Source of the DNA: CAVXYG01 sp963766005 | Lineage (GTDB): Bacteria > Actinomycetota > Actinomycetes > S36-B12 > GCA-2699445 | Reading direction: 5' to 3' | Assembly: GCA_963766005.1 (NCBI GenBank) | Contig: CAVXYG010000010.1 | Span: forward strand, 23,649-87,648 | DNA length: 64,000 bases | Translations under genes and position numbers: made by a program | Notes under the pieces: model-generated | Seen by the model: the letters and a program-made list of their open reading frames with translations, nothing else | Database searches by the model: none | What the model was told of the DNA's origin: nothing | Shown: piece by piece, positions 33,149 to 42,959 of the stretch | Numbering within the stretch: the stretch's first letter is position 1 | Layout of the letters: each line of letters opens with the position of its first letter

Positions 33149-35923
33149 GTGTCGACCACTGCACCAGCTCTGACGGATCAGGCTTGGTACAACCGAGACT
33201 CCGATGCGGTAGTGGCCGCCGTCGGCAGCGACACCGACCGCGGGCTCAGCTCCGCCGACGTCGCCGCGCGCGTGGCGAAGTACGGAGCGAATCAGATCGT
33301 CTCGGAGCCGCCGCCGTCCACGTGGGCCGTGGCGCTGGGCCAGTTGAGCGATCCCATGAACCTCATGCTGGTCGCCGTGGTGTTCGTCAGCGTCGCGATC
33401 GGCGAGGTCGGCACCGGCCTGCTCGTCGCGCTGCTGGTCGTGCTGAACGTCGTGATGGGCACCCAGCAGGAGCTGAAGGCGCGCGCCAGCGTGGACGCGC
33501 TGTCCAAGATGCAGACGCCGCAGGCGAAAGTGGTGCGCGACGGATCGCTGTCCTTGATACCGGCCACCGAACTGGTGCCTGGCGACATCGTCCAGTTGGA
33601 GGCCGGCGACCTGGTGCCCGCCGATGGCCGCCTGCTGCGTTCGGCGACCCTGGAGACCCAGGAGGCGGCCCTGACCGGCGAGAGCGCGCCGATCAGCAAG
33701 AGCCCGGGCACGCTGCCCGACGACGAGGTCGCGCTCGGCGACCAGACGAACATGCTGTTTCAGAACACCTCGGTCACGCGCGGGACGGCAGCGATGGTCG
33801 TCACCGAGACCGGCATGCACACCCAGATGGGCCGCATCGCCTCGATGCTGTCGGCGGTCAAGCCGACCAAGTCCCCGCTGCAGCGCGAACTCGACACGCT
33901 CACCAAGGTGCTCGGAAGCATCGCGTGGGGTGCGGTGGCTGTGATCGTCATCATGGGCATCGCCCGCGGTCAGGACTGGTCGTCGGTGCTGCTGCTCGGC
34001 GTCGCGATGGCCATCTCTGCGATCCCGACCGGTCTGCCGACGTTCGTGCAGGCCATGCTGTCCTACGGCGCCAACCAGCTCGCCCAGGCCCAGGCCATCG
34101 TGAAGAACCTCAGCGACGTGGAGACGCTGGGCGCCACCAGCGCGATCAACTCCGATAAGACCGGCACGTTGACCATGAACGAGATGATGGTCTCGACGCT
34201 GTACTACGCCGGGCACTGGTTCCACGTGGAGGGAAGCGGCTACTCCAAGTCCGGCGCGATCCGGCACGTGGCCGGCGAGGATGTCCCCGACTTCACGCGC
34301 CTCGCGCTCGGGCTGGCGCTGGACAGCGACGCCACCGTCTCCGACGGCGGTGACGTCGTGGGCGACCCCACCGAGGCGGCGCTGGTGGTCCTGGCGGCGA
34401 AGGTCGGCGTCGACGCCGAGGACACCCGGCGGGCCTACCCCCGACTCGCGGAGGTCCCGTTCGACTCGGCCTACAAGTTCATGGCGACCTTCCACTCGGT
34501 GTCGGTGGATGGCCAGACGCGCTTCATGGAACTCGTGAAGGGCGGGCCTGACGTGGTGCTGGCCCGGTGCACGCAGGCGTTGAGCGACTACGGCCAGGTC
34601 GTGCCGATGGACCAGGTCGGCGACGCCGTCTGGGAGGCCAACACCCGCATGTCCGAGAAGGGCCTGCGCGTGCTGGCATTCGCGATGCGGGAGCTCGACT
34701 CCGGCCAGGAGGATGACGTGGCCGAGGACCCGATGTCCTTCGTCCAGGAGTTGACCTTCGTCGGCATGGTGGGCATCATCGACCCGCTCCGCCCCGAGGC
34801 CAGGAAGGCGGTCACCGAGGCCCATCGGGCCGGCATCGAAGTCCGGATGATTACCGGAGACCACGCCATTACCGCGGCCGCGATCGGCGACGAGCTCGGC
34901 CTCGGCGGTGGCGCGCTGTCCGGCAAGGAAATCGTCGCCATGACCGACGACGAACTCAAGGCCGCGCTACCGAACGTGCACGTCTTCGGCCGCGTGACGC
35001 CGCAGGACAAGCTCCGCCTCGCCAAGCTCATGCAGGAGGAGGGGGCCATCGTCGCCATGACCGGCGATGCGGTGAACGACGCCGCGGCCCTGAAGCAGGC
35101 CGACATCGGCGTCGCCATGGGCAGCGGCAGCGAGGTGACCAAGCAGGCCGGGAAGATGATCCTGACGGATGACAACTTCGGCACCCTCGTCACCGCGGTC
35201 CGGCTCGGGCGCAGCATCTACGACAAGATCACCTCCTATGTGCGCTATCAGATGAGCCAGTTGATCTCGCTGGTCCTGCTGTTTCTCACCGCCAGCGTGT
35301 TCAACATCAACGAGGGCGTCGCGCTGACGCCGATCATGGTGCTGTTCCTCAACTTCTTCATCTCGGTCTTCCCTGTCATCGCGATCATGCGCGACGCCCC
35401 CAACCCGGAGCTGATGAACAAGCCGCCTCGGGACCCCAAGCAGACGATCAGCAACGCCAACTCCGTCATCAAGTGGGCGCTCTACGGCGTGACCCTGTTC
35501 CTGGCCACGCTCGGCGCGATCGCGATCGGCGGATTCGACAAGATGAGCCCCGACGAGGCCAGCGTTCCCATGACCATGGGCTTCGTCGTGATGGCGCTGG
35601 GGACGACCGCCTCCGGCCTGGTGATGCGGCGCGATCCGGAATCCGGGCTGACGCCGCCGATCGCTGGCGCCCTGAAGATTCTGGCGATCCCGGTCGTCAT
35701 CACCATCGTTTGTGTGGAGGTGGGCTTCATGCAGGCCTTCATGCCCACTGTGGCCCTGACCGGCAGCGAGTGGCTCACCTGCGTTGGCCTGGCCCTGATC
35801 CTGCCGATCGTGGTCGAGCTGCACAAGGCCTTCATCCGTAGTCGCGGCGGGCGCCCGCTGGTCCAGTTCAGCGCAGAGGAGGCTGTTGCGCCGCGGCGGG
35901 CGCGCGCCGCGAGCAACGCGTGA
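33149..35923 (+). CDS. P2-like P-type cation ATPase with altered ion-site residues
   Basis: The 924-residue protein has the full P-type layout: cation ATPase N-terminal domain, actuator LTGES (about residue 177), phosphorylation motif SDKTGTLT with Asp336, nucleotide-binding KGGPD, and hinge TGDAVNDAAALKQADIG at about 638. There are about ten membrane helices. Two features are odd. The M4 motif reads PTGLP (293-297) in place of PEGLP, losing the Ca-binding Glu. M6 reads FLNFFISVFPV and lacks the Asp of the usual NLxTDxxP. The transported ion is therefore uncertain and may not be Ca2+ or a Na/K pair. AGGAGGT lies six bases before the GTG. It sits alone between folC and valS. Confidence 0.9.
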   Translation: MSTTAPALTDQAWYNRDSDAVVAAVGSDTDRGLSSADVAARVAKYGANQIVSEPPPSTWAVALGQLSDPMNLMLVAVVFVSVAIGEVGTGLLVALLVVLNVVMGTQQELKARASVDALSKMQTPQAKVVRDGSLSLIPATELVPGDIVQLEAGDLVPADGRLLRSATLETQEAALTGESAPISKSPGTLPDDEVALGDQTNMLFQNTSVTRGTAAMVVTETGMHTQMGRIASMLSAVKPTKSPLQRELDTLTKVLGSIAWGAVAVIVIMGIARGQDWSSVLLLGVAMAISAIPTGLPTFVQAMLSYGANQLAQAQAIVKNLSDVETLGATSAINSDKTGTLTMNEMMVSTLYYAGHWFHVEGSGYSKSGAIRHVAGEDVPDFTRLALGLALDSDATVSDGGDVVGDPTEAALVVLAAKVGVDAEDTRRAYPRLAEVPFDSAYKFMATFHSVSVDGQTRFMELVKGGPDVVLARCTQALSDYGQVVPMDQVGDAVWEANTRMSEKGLRVLAFAMRELDSGQEDDVAEDPMSFVQELTFVGMVGIIDPLRPEARKAVTEAHRAGIEVRMITGDHAITAAAIGDELGLGGGALSGKEIVAMTDDELKAALPNVHVFGRVTPQDKLRLAKLMQEEGAIVAMTGDAVNDAAALKQADIGVAMGSGSEVTKQAGKMILTDDNFGTLVTAVRLGRSIYDKITSYVRYQMSQLISLVLLFLTASVFNINEGVALTPIMVLFLNFFISVFPVIAIMRDAPNPELMNKPPRDPKQTISNANSVIKWALYGVTLFLATLGAIAIGGFDKMSPDEASVPMTMGFVVMALGTTASGLVMRRDPESGLTPPIAGALKILAIPVVITIVCVEVGFMQAFMPTVALTGSEWLTCVGLALILPIVVELHKAFIRSRGGRPLVQFSAEEAVAPRRARAASNA

Positions 35924-35964
35924 GGTCGGGGCCTGATCGGCGCGGAGGCGCCACGGCCGGGCCG

Positions 35965-35970
35965 TACCAT
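35965..35970 (+). promoter_or_regulatory. Predicted -10 box of valS
   Basis: TACCAT ends eight bases before the valS ATG, so the valS mRNA may be leaderless or have a leader of one or two bases. Confidence 0.4.
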
Positions 35971-35978
35971 GGGGAACC

Positions 35979-38540
35979 ATGACGGACACCGCTGCGACGA
36001 CACCGCAGATCCCCGACCGGCCCACGATCGACGGCATCGAGGAGCGCCTCGCGCAGCGGTGGGAGGACTCCCGCCTGTACCGCTTCGACCGGACCCGCTC
36101 CCGGGACGAGATCTACGCGATCGATACGCCGCCGCCGACCGTGTCCGGCTCGCTGCACGTCGGGCACGTGTTCTCCTACACGCACACCGACTGCATCGCC
36201 CGCTACCGCCGGATGCGCGGCGACGAGGTGTTCTACCCCATGGGGTGGGACGACAACGGCCTGCCGACCGAGCGCCGCGTGCAGAACTACTTCGGTGTGC
36301 GCTGCGACCCGTCGCTGCCCTACGACCCCGACTACACCCCGCCGGACAAGCCCGACGCGAAGCGACAGGTGCCGATCTCGCGGCGCAACTTCATCCACCT
36401 GTGCGAGCAGCTGACCTCCCAGGACGAGGAGGCCTTCGAGGCGCTGTGGCGCCGGCTGGGGCTGTCGGTGGACTGGACCCAGACCTACCAGACCATCGAC
36501 CACAACGCGCGGGCCACCTCCCAGGCGGCCTTCCTGCGCAACCTCGCGCGCGGTGAGGCCTACCAGCAGCAGGCGCCGACCCTGTGGGACGTCACGTTCC
36601 AGACTGCCGTTGCCCAGGCCGAGCTGGAGGACCGCGAGCGGGACGGCTTCTTCTACCGGGTGTCCTTCCCCCGCCCCGACGGCGACTCGGTCTTCATCGA
36701 GACCACCCGGCCGGAGTTGATCCCGGCCTGTGTGGCCCTGGTCGCCCACCCCGACGACGAGCGCTACCAGCCGCTGTTCGGCACGACCGTGCGCTCCCCC
36801 GTCTTCGATGTCGAGGTGCCGGTGCTGGCACACGCGCTGGCCGATCCGGACAAGGGCTCCGGCATCGCGATGATCTGCACTTTCGGCGACGTCACGGACG
36901 TGACCTGGTGGCGCGAGCTCGACCTGCCCACTCGGGCGATCATCGGCTGGGACGGACGCATCCACCGCGACACCCCGGACTGGATCGCCACGCAGTCGGG
37001 CCGAGCGGCCTATGAGCAACTCGCCGGCGCTACGACGTTCACGGCCAAGCAGCGCATGGTGGACCTGCTGCGCGAGTCCGGCGATCTGCACGGCGAGCCG
37101 CGCTCGACCAAGCAGCAGGTGAAGTTCTTCGAGAAGGGCGACAAGCCGCTCGAGATCGTCAGCACCCGCCAGTGGTACCTGCGCAACGGCGGCCGCGACC
37201 TCGCGCTGCGTGGCGAGCTCCTCGCACGCGGCGAGGAGTTGCACTGGCATCCGCAGCACATGCAGGTGCGCTACCGGAACTGGGTGGAGGGCCTCAACGG
37301 CGACTGGTTGGTCTCGCGCCAACGGTTCTTCGGCGTGCCGATCCCCATCTGGTACCACCTCGACGACAACGCCGAACCCGTGTACGACGAGCCGTTGCTC
37401 CCCGCGGAGGGCGACCTCCCGGTCGACCCCTCCAGCGACACCCCCGCCGGCTTCACCGAGCACCAGCGCGGCGAACCGGGCGGCTTCATGGGCGATCCGG
37501 ACGTGATGGACACGTGGGCGACGTCGTCGCTGACGCCGCAGATCGCCGGCGGTTGGCTCACCGACCCGGATCTGTGGTCCCGGGTAGCGCCGATGGATCT
37601 GCGGCCGCAGGCGCACGAGATCATCCGCACCTGGCTGTTCTCCACCGTCGTGCGCTCGCACCTGGAGGACGATCGCCTGCCGTGGTCCGACGCAGCGATC
37701 AGCGGATGGATCCTCGATCCGGACCGCAAGAAGATGAGCAAGTCCAAGGGCAACGTGGTCACACCGCTGGGACTGCTCGACAAGCACGGCTCCGATGCGG
37801 TGCGGTACTGGGCGGCCTCGGGACGGCCGGGCACCGATACCGCTTTCGACGAGGGACAGATGAAGATCGGCCGGCGGCTGGCGATCAAGATCCTCAACGC
37901 CTCGCGCTTCGTCCTGCTGTCCGGCGGCGATCCCGGCTCCGGAGAGGTCAGCGAGCCTCTGGATCGATCCCTGCTGGCCAACCTGGCCGAGGTCGTGATG
38001 GCTGCGACGGCGGCCCTGGACGATTACCACTACACCCGCGCGCTGGAGGTCACCGAGACGTTCTTCTGGTCGTTCTGCGACGACTACCTCGAGCTGGTCA
38101 AGGAGCGCGCGCGGGGCGAGCACGGCGAGCAGGCCGCAGCGTCGGCACGCGCAACCCTGGGTATCGCGCTGTCGGTGCAGCTGCGGCTGTTCGCCCCGTT
38201 CCTCCCCTTCGTCACCGACGAGGTGTGGTCCTGGTGGCGTTCCGGCTCGGTGCACCAGCAGCCATGGCCCGAACAGCACGAGGTCCCGGCTGGCGGCGAC
38301 GCGGAACTCCTCGCCACGGTGGGTATCGTGCTCTCCGGCGTTCGCAAGGCCAAGAGCGAGGCGAAGGTCAGCATGCGCACGGAGGTCGCCCGCGCGGTCG
38401 TGTCCGCACCGGAACTCACGCTGCAGGATCTCGCTGCTGCGCGCGCGGACCTGTGCGCGGCGGGCCGGGTGCGCGAGTTGGAGCTGGTCGCCGGCGATGC
38501 GCTGGAGCTCGACACCGTGGAACTCGTGCCGCAAGGGTGA
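35979..38540 (+). CDS. valS: Valyl-tRNA synthetase
   Basis: ValS charges tRNA-Val. The 853-residue protein has the HIGH-type motif in PTVSGSLHVGHVFSYTHTD, the CP1 editing domain (VFIETTRPELIPACVALVAHP), DTWATSSLTPQ, and the KMSKS loop RKKMSKSKGNVVTP at about residue 584. It is the shorter form without the C-terminal coiled coil of E. coli ValS. Unlike its usual neighbours folC and clpX, which are on the minus strand here, valS is on the plus strand, so an inversion or insertion has disturbed the ancestral order. Confidence 0.97.
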   Translation: MTDTAATTPQIPDRPTIDGIEERLAQRWEDSRLYRFDRTRSRDEIYAIDTPPPTVSGSLHVGHVFSYTHTDCIARYRRMRGDEVFYPMGWDDNGLPTERRVQNYFGVRCDPSLPYDPDYTPPDKPDAKRQVPISRRNFIHLCEQLTSQDEEAFEALWRRLGLSVDWTQTYQTIDHNARATSQAAFLRNLARGEAYQQQAPTLWDVTFQTAVAQAELEDRERDGFFYRVSFPRPDGDSVFIETTRPELIPACVALVAHPDDERYQPLFGTTVRSPVFDVEVPVLAHALADPDKGSGIAMICTFGDVTDVTWWRELDLPTRAIIGWDGRIHRDTPDWIATQSGRAAYEQLAGATTFTAKQRMVDLLRESGDLHGEPRSTKQQVKFFEKGDKPLEIVSTRQWYLRNGGRDLALRGELLARGEELHWHPQHMQVRYRNWVEGLNGDWLVSRQRFFGVPIPIWYHLDDNAEPVYDEPLLPAEGDLPVDPSSDTPAGFTEHQRGEPGGFMGDPDVMDTWATSSLTPQIAGGWLTDPDLWSRVAPMDLRPQAHEIIRTWLFSTVVRSHLEDDRLPWSDAAISGWILDPDRKKMSKSKGNVVTPLGLLDKHGSDAVRYWAASGRPGTDTAFDEGQMKIGRRLAIKILNASRFVLLSGGDPGSGEVSEPLDRSLLANLAEVVMAATAALDDYHYTRALEVTETFFWSFCDDYLELVKERARGEHGEQAAASARATLGIALSVQLRLFAPFLPFVTDEVWSWWRSGSVHQQPWPEQHEVPAGGDAELLATVGIVLSGVRKAKSEAKVSMRTEVARAVVSAPELTLQDLAAARADLCAAGRVRELELVAGDALELDTVELVPQG

Positions 38541-38713
38541 ATCGCCGATCCCGCTGCGGATTCGTGGTTCCCCTACAGGTCCCCGTCCTGCGACTGATCG
38601 GTCAGAGGGTTGGGCGCTGCTTCGAAGGGCGTGACGGCACCGGTGATCCTGCTGCCGGGCAAGGCCGAGTCGCGTGCGGTGTCCAAGCGTGGCGGCAGCG
38701 GGGCAGTGCCTTG

Positions 38714-38811
38714 ACCCGGGCCTCCACCCGGGCCTCCACCCGGGCCTCCACCCGGGCCTCCACCCGGGCCTCCACCCGGGCCTGGCCACCCGGGCCTCCA
38801 CCCGGGCCTTC
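38714..38811. repeat. 12-bp tandem repeat array
   Basis: Eight copies of ACCCGGGCCTCC, six in a row (the sixth ending GG), then a two-base CC spacer and two more. The array ends exactly at the stop codon of the minus-strand kinase gene and fills the gap before valS. All three frames are open across it (for example HPGL repeats), which is a consequence of its composition. CCCGGG palindromes occur every 12 bases. Confidence 0.9.
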
Positions 38812-39410
38812 ACCCTGCGGCTGCGGCGGCCAACGGACCGTCGATCCATCGATCGACCTCGCCTCGGCTGCGTAGCCGGACCACCCTCAGCCGGGGTTCG
38901 CCGACCAGAAGGCGCTCCGACCCGCAACGCAGTGTCGGGATACGTGCGCCACGACCATCGGACGACGTGCTCGCGGTCGGTCACCATGTTCCACAGCGGT
39001 GGCTCGCGGTTTCCGTTCCAGAGGATCTGGCGGGTCAAGGCCCGGTGGAGCGTTCGGGCCATCACTTGCCGCATGACGACCCATCGCGGTAGGTCCAGCC
39101 ACACCACCAGATCGGCGCGCTGCGCGAGGAGCGGGCGCACCCGGTCGTACTGCCACTCGGTCACCCACGCGGGTCGTGCCGCGAATGCCGCGACCTCCTG
39201 GGCGAAGGACGGCCGAGGCGTCCAGTGCGGCCCGTGAAACAGCGCGTCGATCTCGACATAACGCAGCCGCAGCGCCTCGGCAACGGCCATGGCCACCGTC
39301 GTCTTTCCCGCACCGGAGGCTCCCGCGATCAGCACTCGCGATGGCCGAGCGGGCAAGGCGTCAGACGCCAACAGCAGGGTTGGCGCCGGGGAGGGAGTCT
39401 CCATGCCCAT
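38810..39410 (-). pseudogene. P-loop nucleotide kinase (adenylate kinase-like / FlaR type), frameshifted
   Basis: From about 39410 one frame reads PARPSRVLIAGASGAGKTT with a Walker A motif, then RLRYVEIDALFHGPHW, DLVVWLDLPRWVVMRQV and RTLHRALTRQILWNGNREP, the pattern of small topology-modulation/adenylate-kinase-like proteins. Near 38925 the frame breaks by +1 and continues as ERLLVGEPRLRVVRL and DRWIDGPLAAAAAG to the stop at 38810. Together they make about 198 residues, a normal length. It may be functional if the break is a sequence error. The start could also be 39404 or 39434. Confidence 0.75.
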
Positions 39411-40046
39411 GTTCTCGACGATCCCACGCAGCATCTGCTCGAACAACGGTGGCGCATCGTTCGCCGCGCAGCCAGGTGACCGCGGTGCTCCCTGCACGCC
39501 GCTGTGTCGATCCGGGTGCAGACCGGCACGAACTGGGCGCGAGGTCCCTGCGCCCAGCCTGCCAGCCACGCCGCGTCGGATCGCAACACCGCGTCCACGC
39601 CGGTCTCAGGCTCCGGCATCGCGCGGCAAGAGATCAGGAGATGGGCGAAAGGCACCCCACAGTCGGCGCCGCAATCCGGAGATCATCGGGCGGGTACGTC
39701 GCTGGTACTGCTCCTCGAGGTGTCGCTGGCGACACGGGTGCACGTGGACACAGCGACCGGTGGGCCAGCCCCCAACTGGCCGCGCTTCCTGGTGTGCTCG
39801 CGCGGCAGGACCCGCCGCTCGTGCATACCGCCCGCTACCCCGCTCTTGCCGCAGCAGTGGTGGTTGCTCGGGGGTAAGGGGCCACGTCATGATGCGGAGG
39901 TGGCCTCGCAGATGCGCCGCCGCGGGGTTGAGGCCGATCTGACTAGCCGGCCCCCGCTGGGGAGCAGGCCAGCAACCCGGCGCTGCTGCGCTCCAGGACT
40001 GCCCGTGCCCGGCGCCTCGCCGACACGAGAGCGACCGGATCCCTGC
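39411..40046. other. Intergenic region between the kinase and clpX, possible coding remnants
   Basis: No intact gene was found in 636 bases. A minus-strand frame at about 39500-39655 reads PEPETGVDAVLRSDAAWLAG and then breaks, and another at 39606-39890 ends SGLRRRLWGAFRPSPD. Codon use in these pieces looks coding-like, so they may be remains of a lost gene. I could not name a family. Confidence 0.4.
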
Positions 40047-41354
40047 CTAGGCCGAACGCTCGGAGTCGCTGGCCTGTCCGCTGCTGCGGCGTCGCCGAGG
40101 GGTGATCTCGCGCGGGACGATCACTGGCTCGCCGCCGGCGAGCGCGTCCGCGGTCACCACAACCTTGGCGATGTCCTTGCGGCTGGGCAGGTCGTACATG
40201 ATCGTGAGCAGGGCTTCCTCGAGGATGGCCCGCAGCCCGCGAGCCCCGGTCCCCCGCGCGATCGCCTTGTCCGCCACCGCTTCGAGCGCCGACGCCTCGA
40301 ACTCCAGTTCCACACCGTCGAGTTCGAACAAGCGGGCGTACTGCTTCGTGAGTGCGTTCTTCGGCTCGGACAACACGCCGACCAAGCCGTCGCGATCCAG
40401 CGGTTGCACCGCGGTGATCACCGGCAGGCGGCCGATGAACTCCGGGATCAGGCCGAACTTCAGCAGGTCCTCCGGCATGACCTGAGAAAAGAGGTCGCCT
40501 GTCGTCTCGTCGTGGCCGGAGCCGTCGTCGACGACATCGTGGGTGAAGCCCAACTTGGTCTTGCCGACCCGCTGGTCGATGACGTGCTCCAGACCGGCAA
40601 ATGCACCGCCCACGATGAACAGCACGTTGGTGGTGTCGATCTGCAGGAAGTCCTGATGGGGATGCTTGCGCCCGCCCTGCGGCGGAACAGCCGCCTGGGT
40701 GCCTTCCAGGATCTTCAGCAGCGCCTGCTGCACGCCCTCCCCGGACACATCGCGCGTGATCGACGGGTTTTCCGACTTCCGCGCAATCTTGTCGATCTCG
40801 TCGATGTAGATGATCCCGGATTCGGCCTTCTTGATGTCGAAGTCAGCCGCCTGGATGAGCTTCAGCAGGATGTTCTCGACGTCCTCGCCAACGTAGCCGG
40901 CCTCCGTTAGCGCGGTGGCGTCAGCGATAGCGAACGGAACGTTCAGCATGCGCGCCAGTGTCTGCGCCATCAGCGTCTTGCCGGACCCTGTGGGGCCGAG
41001 GAGCAGGATGTTCGACTTGGCCAATTCGACGGACTCGTCGCGCATCCGGTCGGTGGGCGAGCCGAGCTGCACGCGCTTGTAGTGGTTGTAGACCGCCACG
41101 CTGAGGGTCTTCTTGGCCAAGTCCTGGCCGATCACGTACCGATCGAGGAATTCGTAGATCTCTCGGGGCTTCGGCAACTCCTCGAAGTGGGCCGAGACAC
41201 CGTCGGACAACTCCTCCTCGATGATCTCGTTGCACAGGTCGATGCACTCGTCACAGATGTAGACGCCCGGGCCGGCGATGAGCTTCTTGACCTGCTTCTG
41301 GCTCTTCCCGCAGAACGAGCACTTCAGAAGGTCGCCGCCGTCAGCGCGTGCCAT
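40047..41354 (-). CDS. clpX: ClpX ATP-dependent unfoldase subunit
   Basis: ClpX recognises, unfolds and feeds proteins to ClpP. The 435-residue protein has the N-terminal zinc domain (LKCSFCGKSQ and YICDECIDLC), Walker A GPTGSGKT, pore loop GYVGED, Walker B IIYIDEIDKIA and the RPVITA-type sensor region. GGGAGG lies just before the ATG at 41354. The short C-terminal tail is Arg/Ser-rich. It ends the tig-clpP1-clpP2-clpX run. Confidence 0.98.
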   Translation of the reverse strand: MARADGGDLLKCSFCGKSQKQVKKLIAGPGVYICDECIDLCNEIIEEELSDGVSAHFEELPKPREIYEFLDRYVIGQDLAKKTLSVAVYNHYKRVQLGSPTDRMRDESVELAKSNILLLGPTGSGKTLMAQTLARMLNVPFAIADATALTEAGYVGEDVENILLKLIQAADFDIKKAESGIIYIDEIDKIARKSENPSITRDVSGEGVQQALLKILEGTQAAVPPQGGRKHPHQDFLQIDTTNVLFIVGGAFAGLEHVIDQRVGKTKLGFTHDVVDDGSGHDETTGDLFSQVMPEDLLKFGLIPEFIGRLPVITAVQPLDRDGLVGVLSEPKNALTKQYARLFELDGVELEFEASALEAVADKAIARGTGARGLRAILEEALLTIMYDLPSRKDIAKVVVTADALAGGEPVIVPREITPRRRRSSGQASDSERSA

Positions 41355-41488
41355 GCGCACCTCCCGAAGTGCCAACCCGCAGGCCGTGCCGACTGCACAC
41401 CGCTCGCTTCGACCGAATCCTTACAACCTAGACCGTACCCCTCGTGCGCGAAAGATCGCCCCACGGCATCGGCGCGTGTTGCTGCGAC

Positions 41489-42160
41489 TCAAGACCCCTT
41501 CTGGGTAGGCGCCTTGCGAGACTCGATGACGCGATCGATGATCCCGTAATCGGCCGCGGCAGCAGCAGTGAGGATCTTGTCGCGCTCGATATCGAAGCGG
41601 ATATCCGCGACGTCCCGATTCGTGTGCTCGGCGAGGATCTCCTCCATCTCCGAGCGCATCCGCAGGATCTCGTTGGCCTGGATCTCGATGTCCGAGCCCT
41701 GCCCCTGCCCCTCGGTGTAGGGCTGATGGATGAGGATGCGAGCGTGCGGCAGAGCGAAGCGCTTGCCCTTGGTGCCGGCGGCCAGCAGGACGGCTGCTGC
41801 CGAGGCCGCCTGACCCAGGCACACGGTCTGGATCTGCGGCTTGATGAACTGCATCGTGTCGTAGATCGCCGTCATGGCGGTGTAGGAGCCGCCCGGGGAG
41901 TTGATGTAGATCGAGATGTCGCGCTCGGCGTCGAGCGACTCCAGCGTCAGCAACTGGGCCATCACATCGTCGGCGGAGGCATCGTCGATCTGCACGCCGA
42001 GGAAGATGATCCGCTCCTCGAACAGCTTGTTGTACGGGTTGAATTCACGGAAGCCCTGCGCGGTCCGCTCGATGAACGACGGCAGGATGTAGCGCGCGGA
42101 CTGGCCCGCAGCGGGGGGCGCGGCACGGAGCTGCGGCTCCGGCGTCGGCAGATACGTCAT
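41489..42160 (-). CDS. clpP2: ClpP protease subunit 2
   Basis: The 223-residue serine protease subunit has INSPGGSYTAMTAIYD, the catalytic Ser in CLGQAASAAAVLLAAG and the catalytic His in ARILIHQPYTEGQG. In actinobacteria ClpP1 and ClpP2 form a mixed tetradecamer. GQAASAAA around the Ser is typical of the ClpP2-type subunit. It starts 16 bases after clpP1 and the two are co-transcribed. Confidence 0.96.
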   Translation of the reverse strand: MTYLPTPEPQLRAAPPAAGQSARYILPSFIERTAQGFREFNPYNKLFEERIIFLGVQIDDASADDVMAQLLTLESLDAERDISIYINSPGGSYTAMTAIYDTMQFIKPQIQTVCLGQAASAAAVLLAAGTKGKRFALPHARILIHQPYTEGQGQGSDIEIQANEILRMRSEMEEILAEHTNRDVADIRFDIERDKILTAAAAADYGIIDRVIESRKAPTQKGS

Positions 42161-42176
42161 GTCAGAGCACCTTTCC

Positions 42177-42833
42177 CTAGCGCCGGTTACCGTCTGTGCC
42201 GCCGCTGCCCGCGACATCGCGGGCGCTCCGGACGACCTGATCCACAAAGCCGTAGTCCAACGCCTGATCGGCGGTGAACCAGCGGTCCCGATCGGAATCG
42301 GACTCGATTTGCTCGATCGTCTGCCCGGTGTGAGCGGCGATGAGCTCGGCCATCTTCTTCTTCGTGTAGAGCATCTGCTCGGCCTGGATCTTGATGTCCG
42401 AGGCGGTGCCACCGATGCCGCCGGACGGCTGGTGCATCATGATCCTGGCGTGCGGCAGCGCGTAGCGCTTGCCCGGCTCGCCCGCGCTCAGCAGGAACTG
42501 CCCCATCGACGCAGCCAGGCCCATCGCCACCGTCGCCACGTCGTTCTTGACGTACTGCATCGTGTCGTAGATAGCCATGCCGGCCGACACCGAGCCGCCG
42601 GGGCTGTTGATGTAGAGGAAGATGTCGCCCTCGGGGTCTTCCGCGGCCAGCAGCAGCATCTGGGCGCAGATGGCGTTGGCCATGCTGTCCTCCACCACCG
42701 AGCCGAGGAAGATGATCCGCTCCCGGAGGAGTCGCTGGAAGACCGAGTCATCGAACCCGGGGCTGGCACTTGGTTGCGGGCCGCGGCCCCAGACGTCGAA
42801 CCCGCCCGTTGTGGGCACGTGGCTTCCCGACAC
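42177..42833 (-). CDS. clpP1: ClpP protease subunit 1
   Basis: The 218-residue subunit has INSPGGSVSAGMAIYD, catalytic Ser in VAMGLAASMGQFLLSAG and His in ARIMMHQPSGGIGGTA. The GTG start is preceded by GGAGG at five-base spacing. It partners with the ClpP2 subunit encoded just downstream. The N-terminal 20 residues are Gly/Pro-rich and probably cleaved on maturation, as in other ClpP proteins. Confidence 0.96.
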   Translation of the reverse strand: MSGSHVPTTGGFDVWGRGPQPSASPGFDDSVFQRLLRERIIFLGSVVEDSMANAICAQMLLLAAEDPEGDIFLYINSPGGSVSAGMAIYDTMQYVKNDVATVAMGLAASMGQFLLSAGEPGKRYALPHARIMMHQPSGGIGGTASDIKIQAEQMLYTKKKMAELIAAHTGQTIEQIESDSDRDRWFTADQALDYGFVDQVVRSARDVAGSGGTDGNRR

Positions 42834-42959
42834 CTCTGCCTCCTAGCAGTCGCTGTCCTGGCTGTTGCTGCGGCCGAACGCACCGGCCGATGCATCGACC
42901 CTAACGCGCTCGACGGACACCGCAGACCCGGGGACGGGTCGTTTCGCGATGGGGGGAAA

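Noticed and set aside
38714..38811. CRISPR array
   Set aside because: The copies are contiguous 12-mers without spacers, and no cas genes are present.
38674..39237. Collagen-like protein with HPGL or RAST repeats
   Set aside because: All three frames are open through the 12-bp array and no start, ribosome binding site or flanking domain supports one.
35868..39569. Very long minus-strand frame over valS
   Set aside because: Only its first part, the P-loop kinase, is real; the rest is antisense to the intact valS gene.
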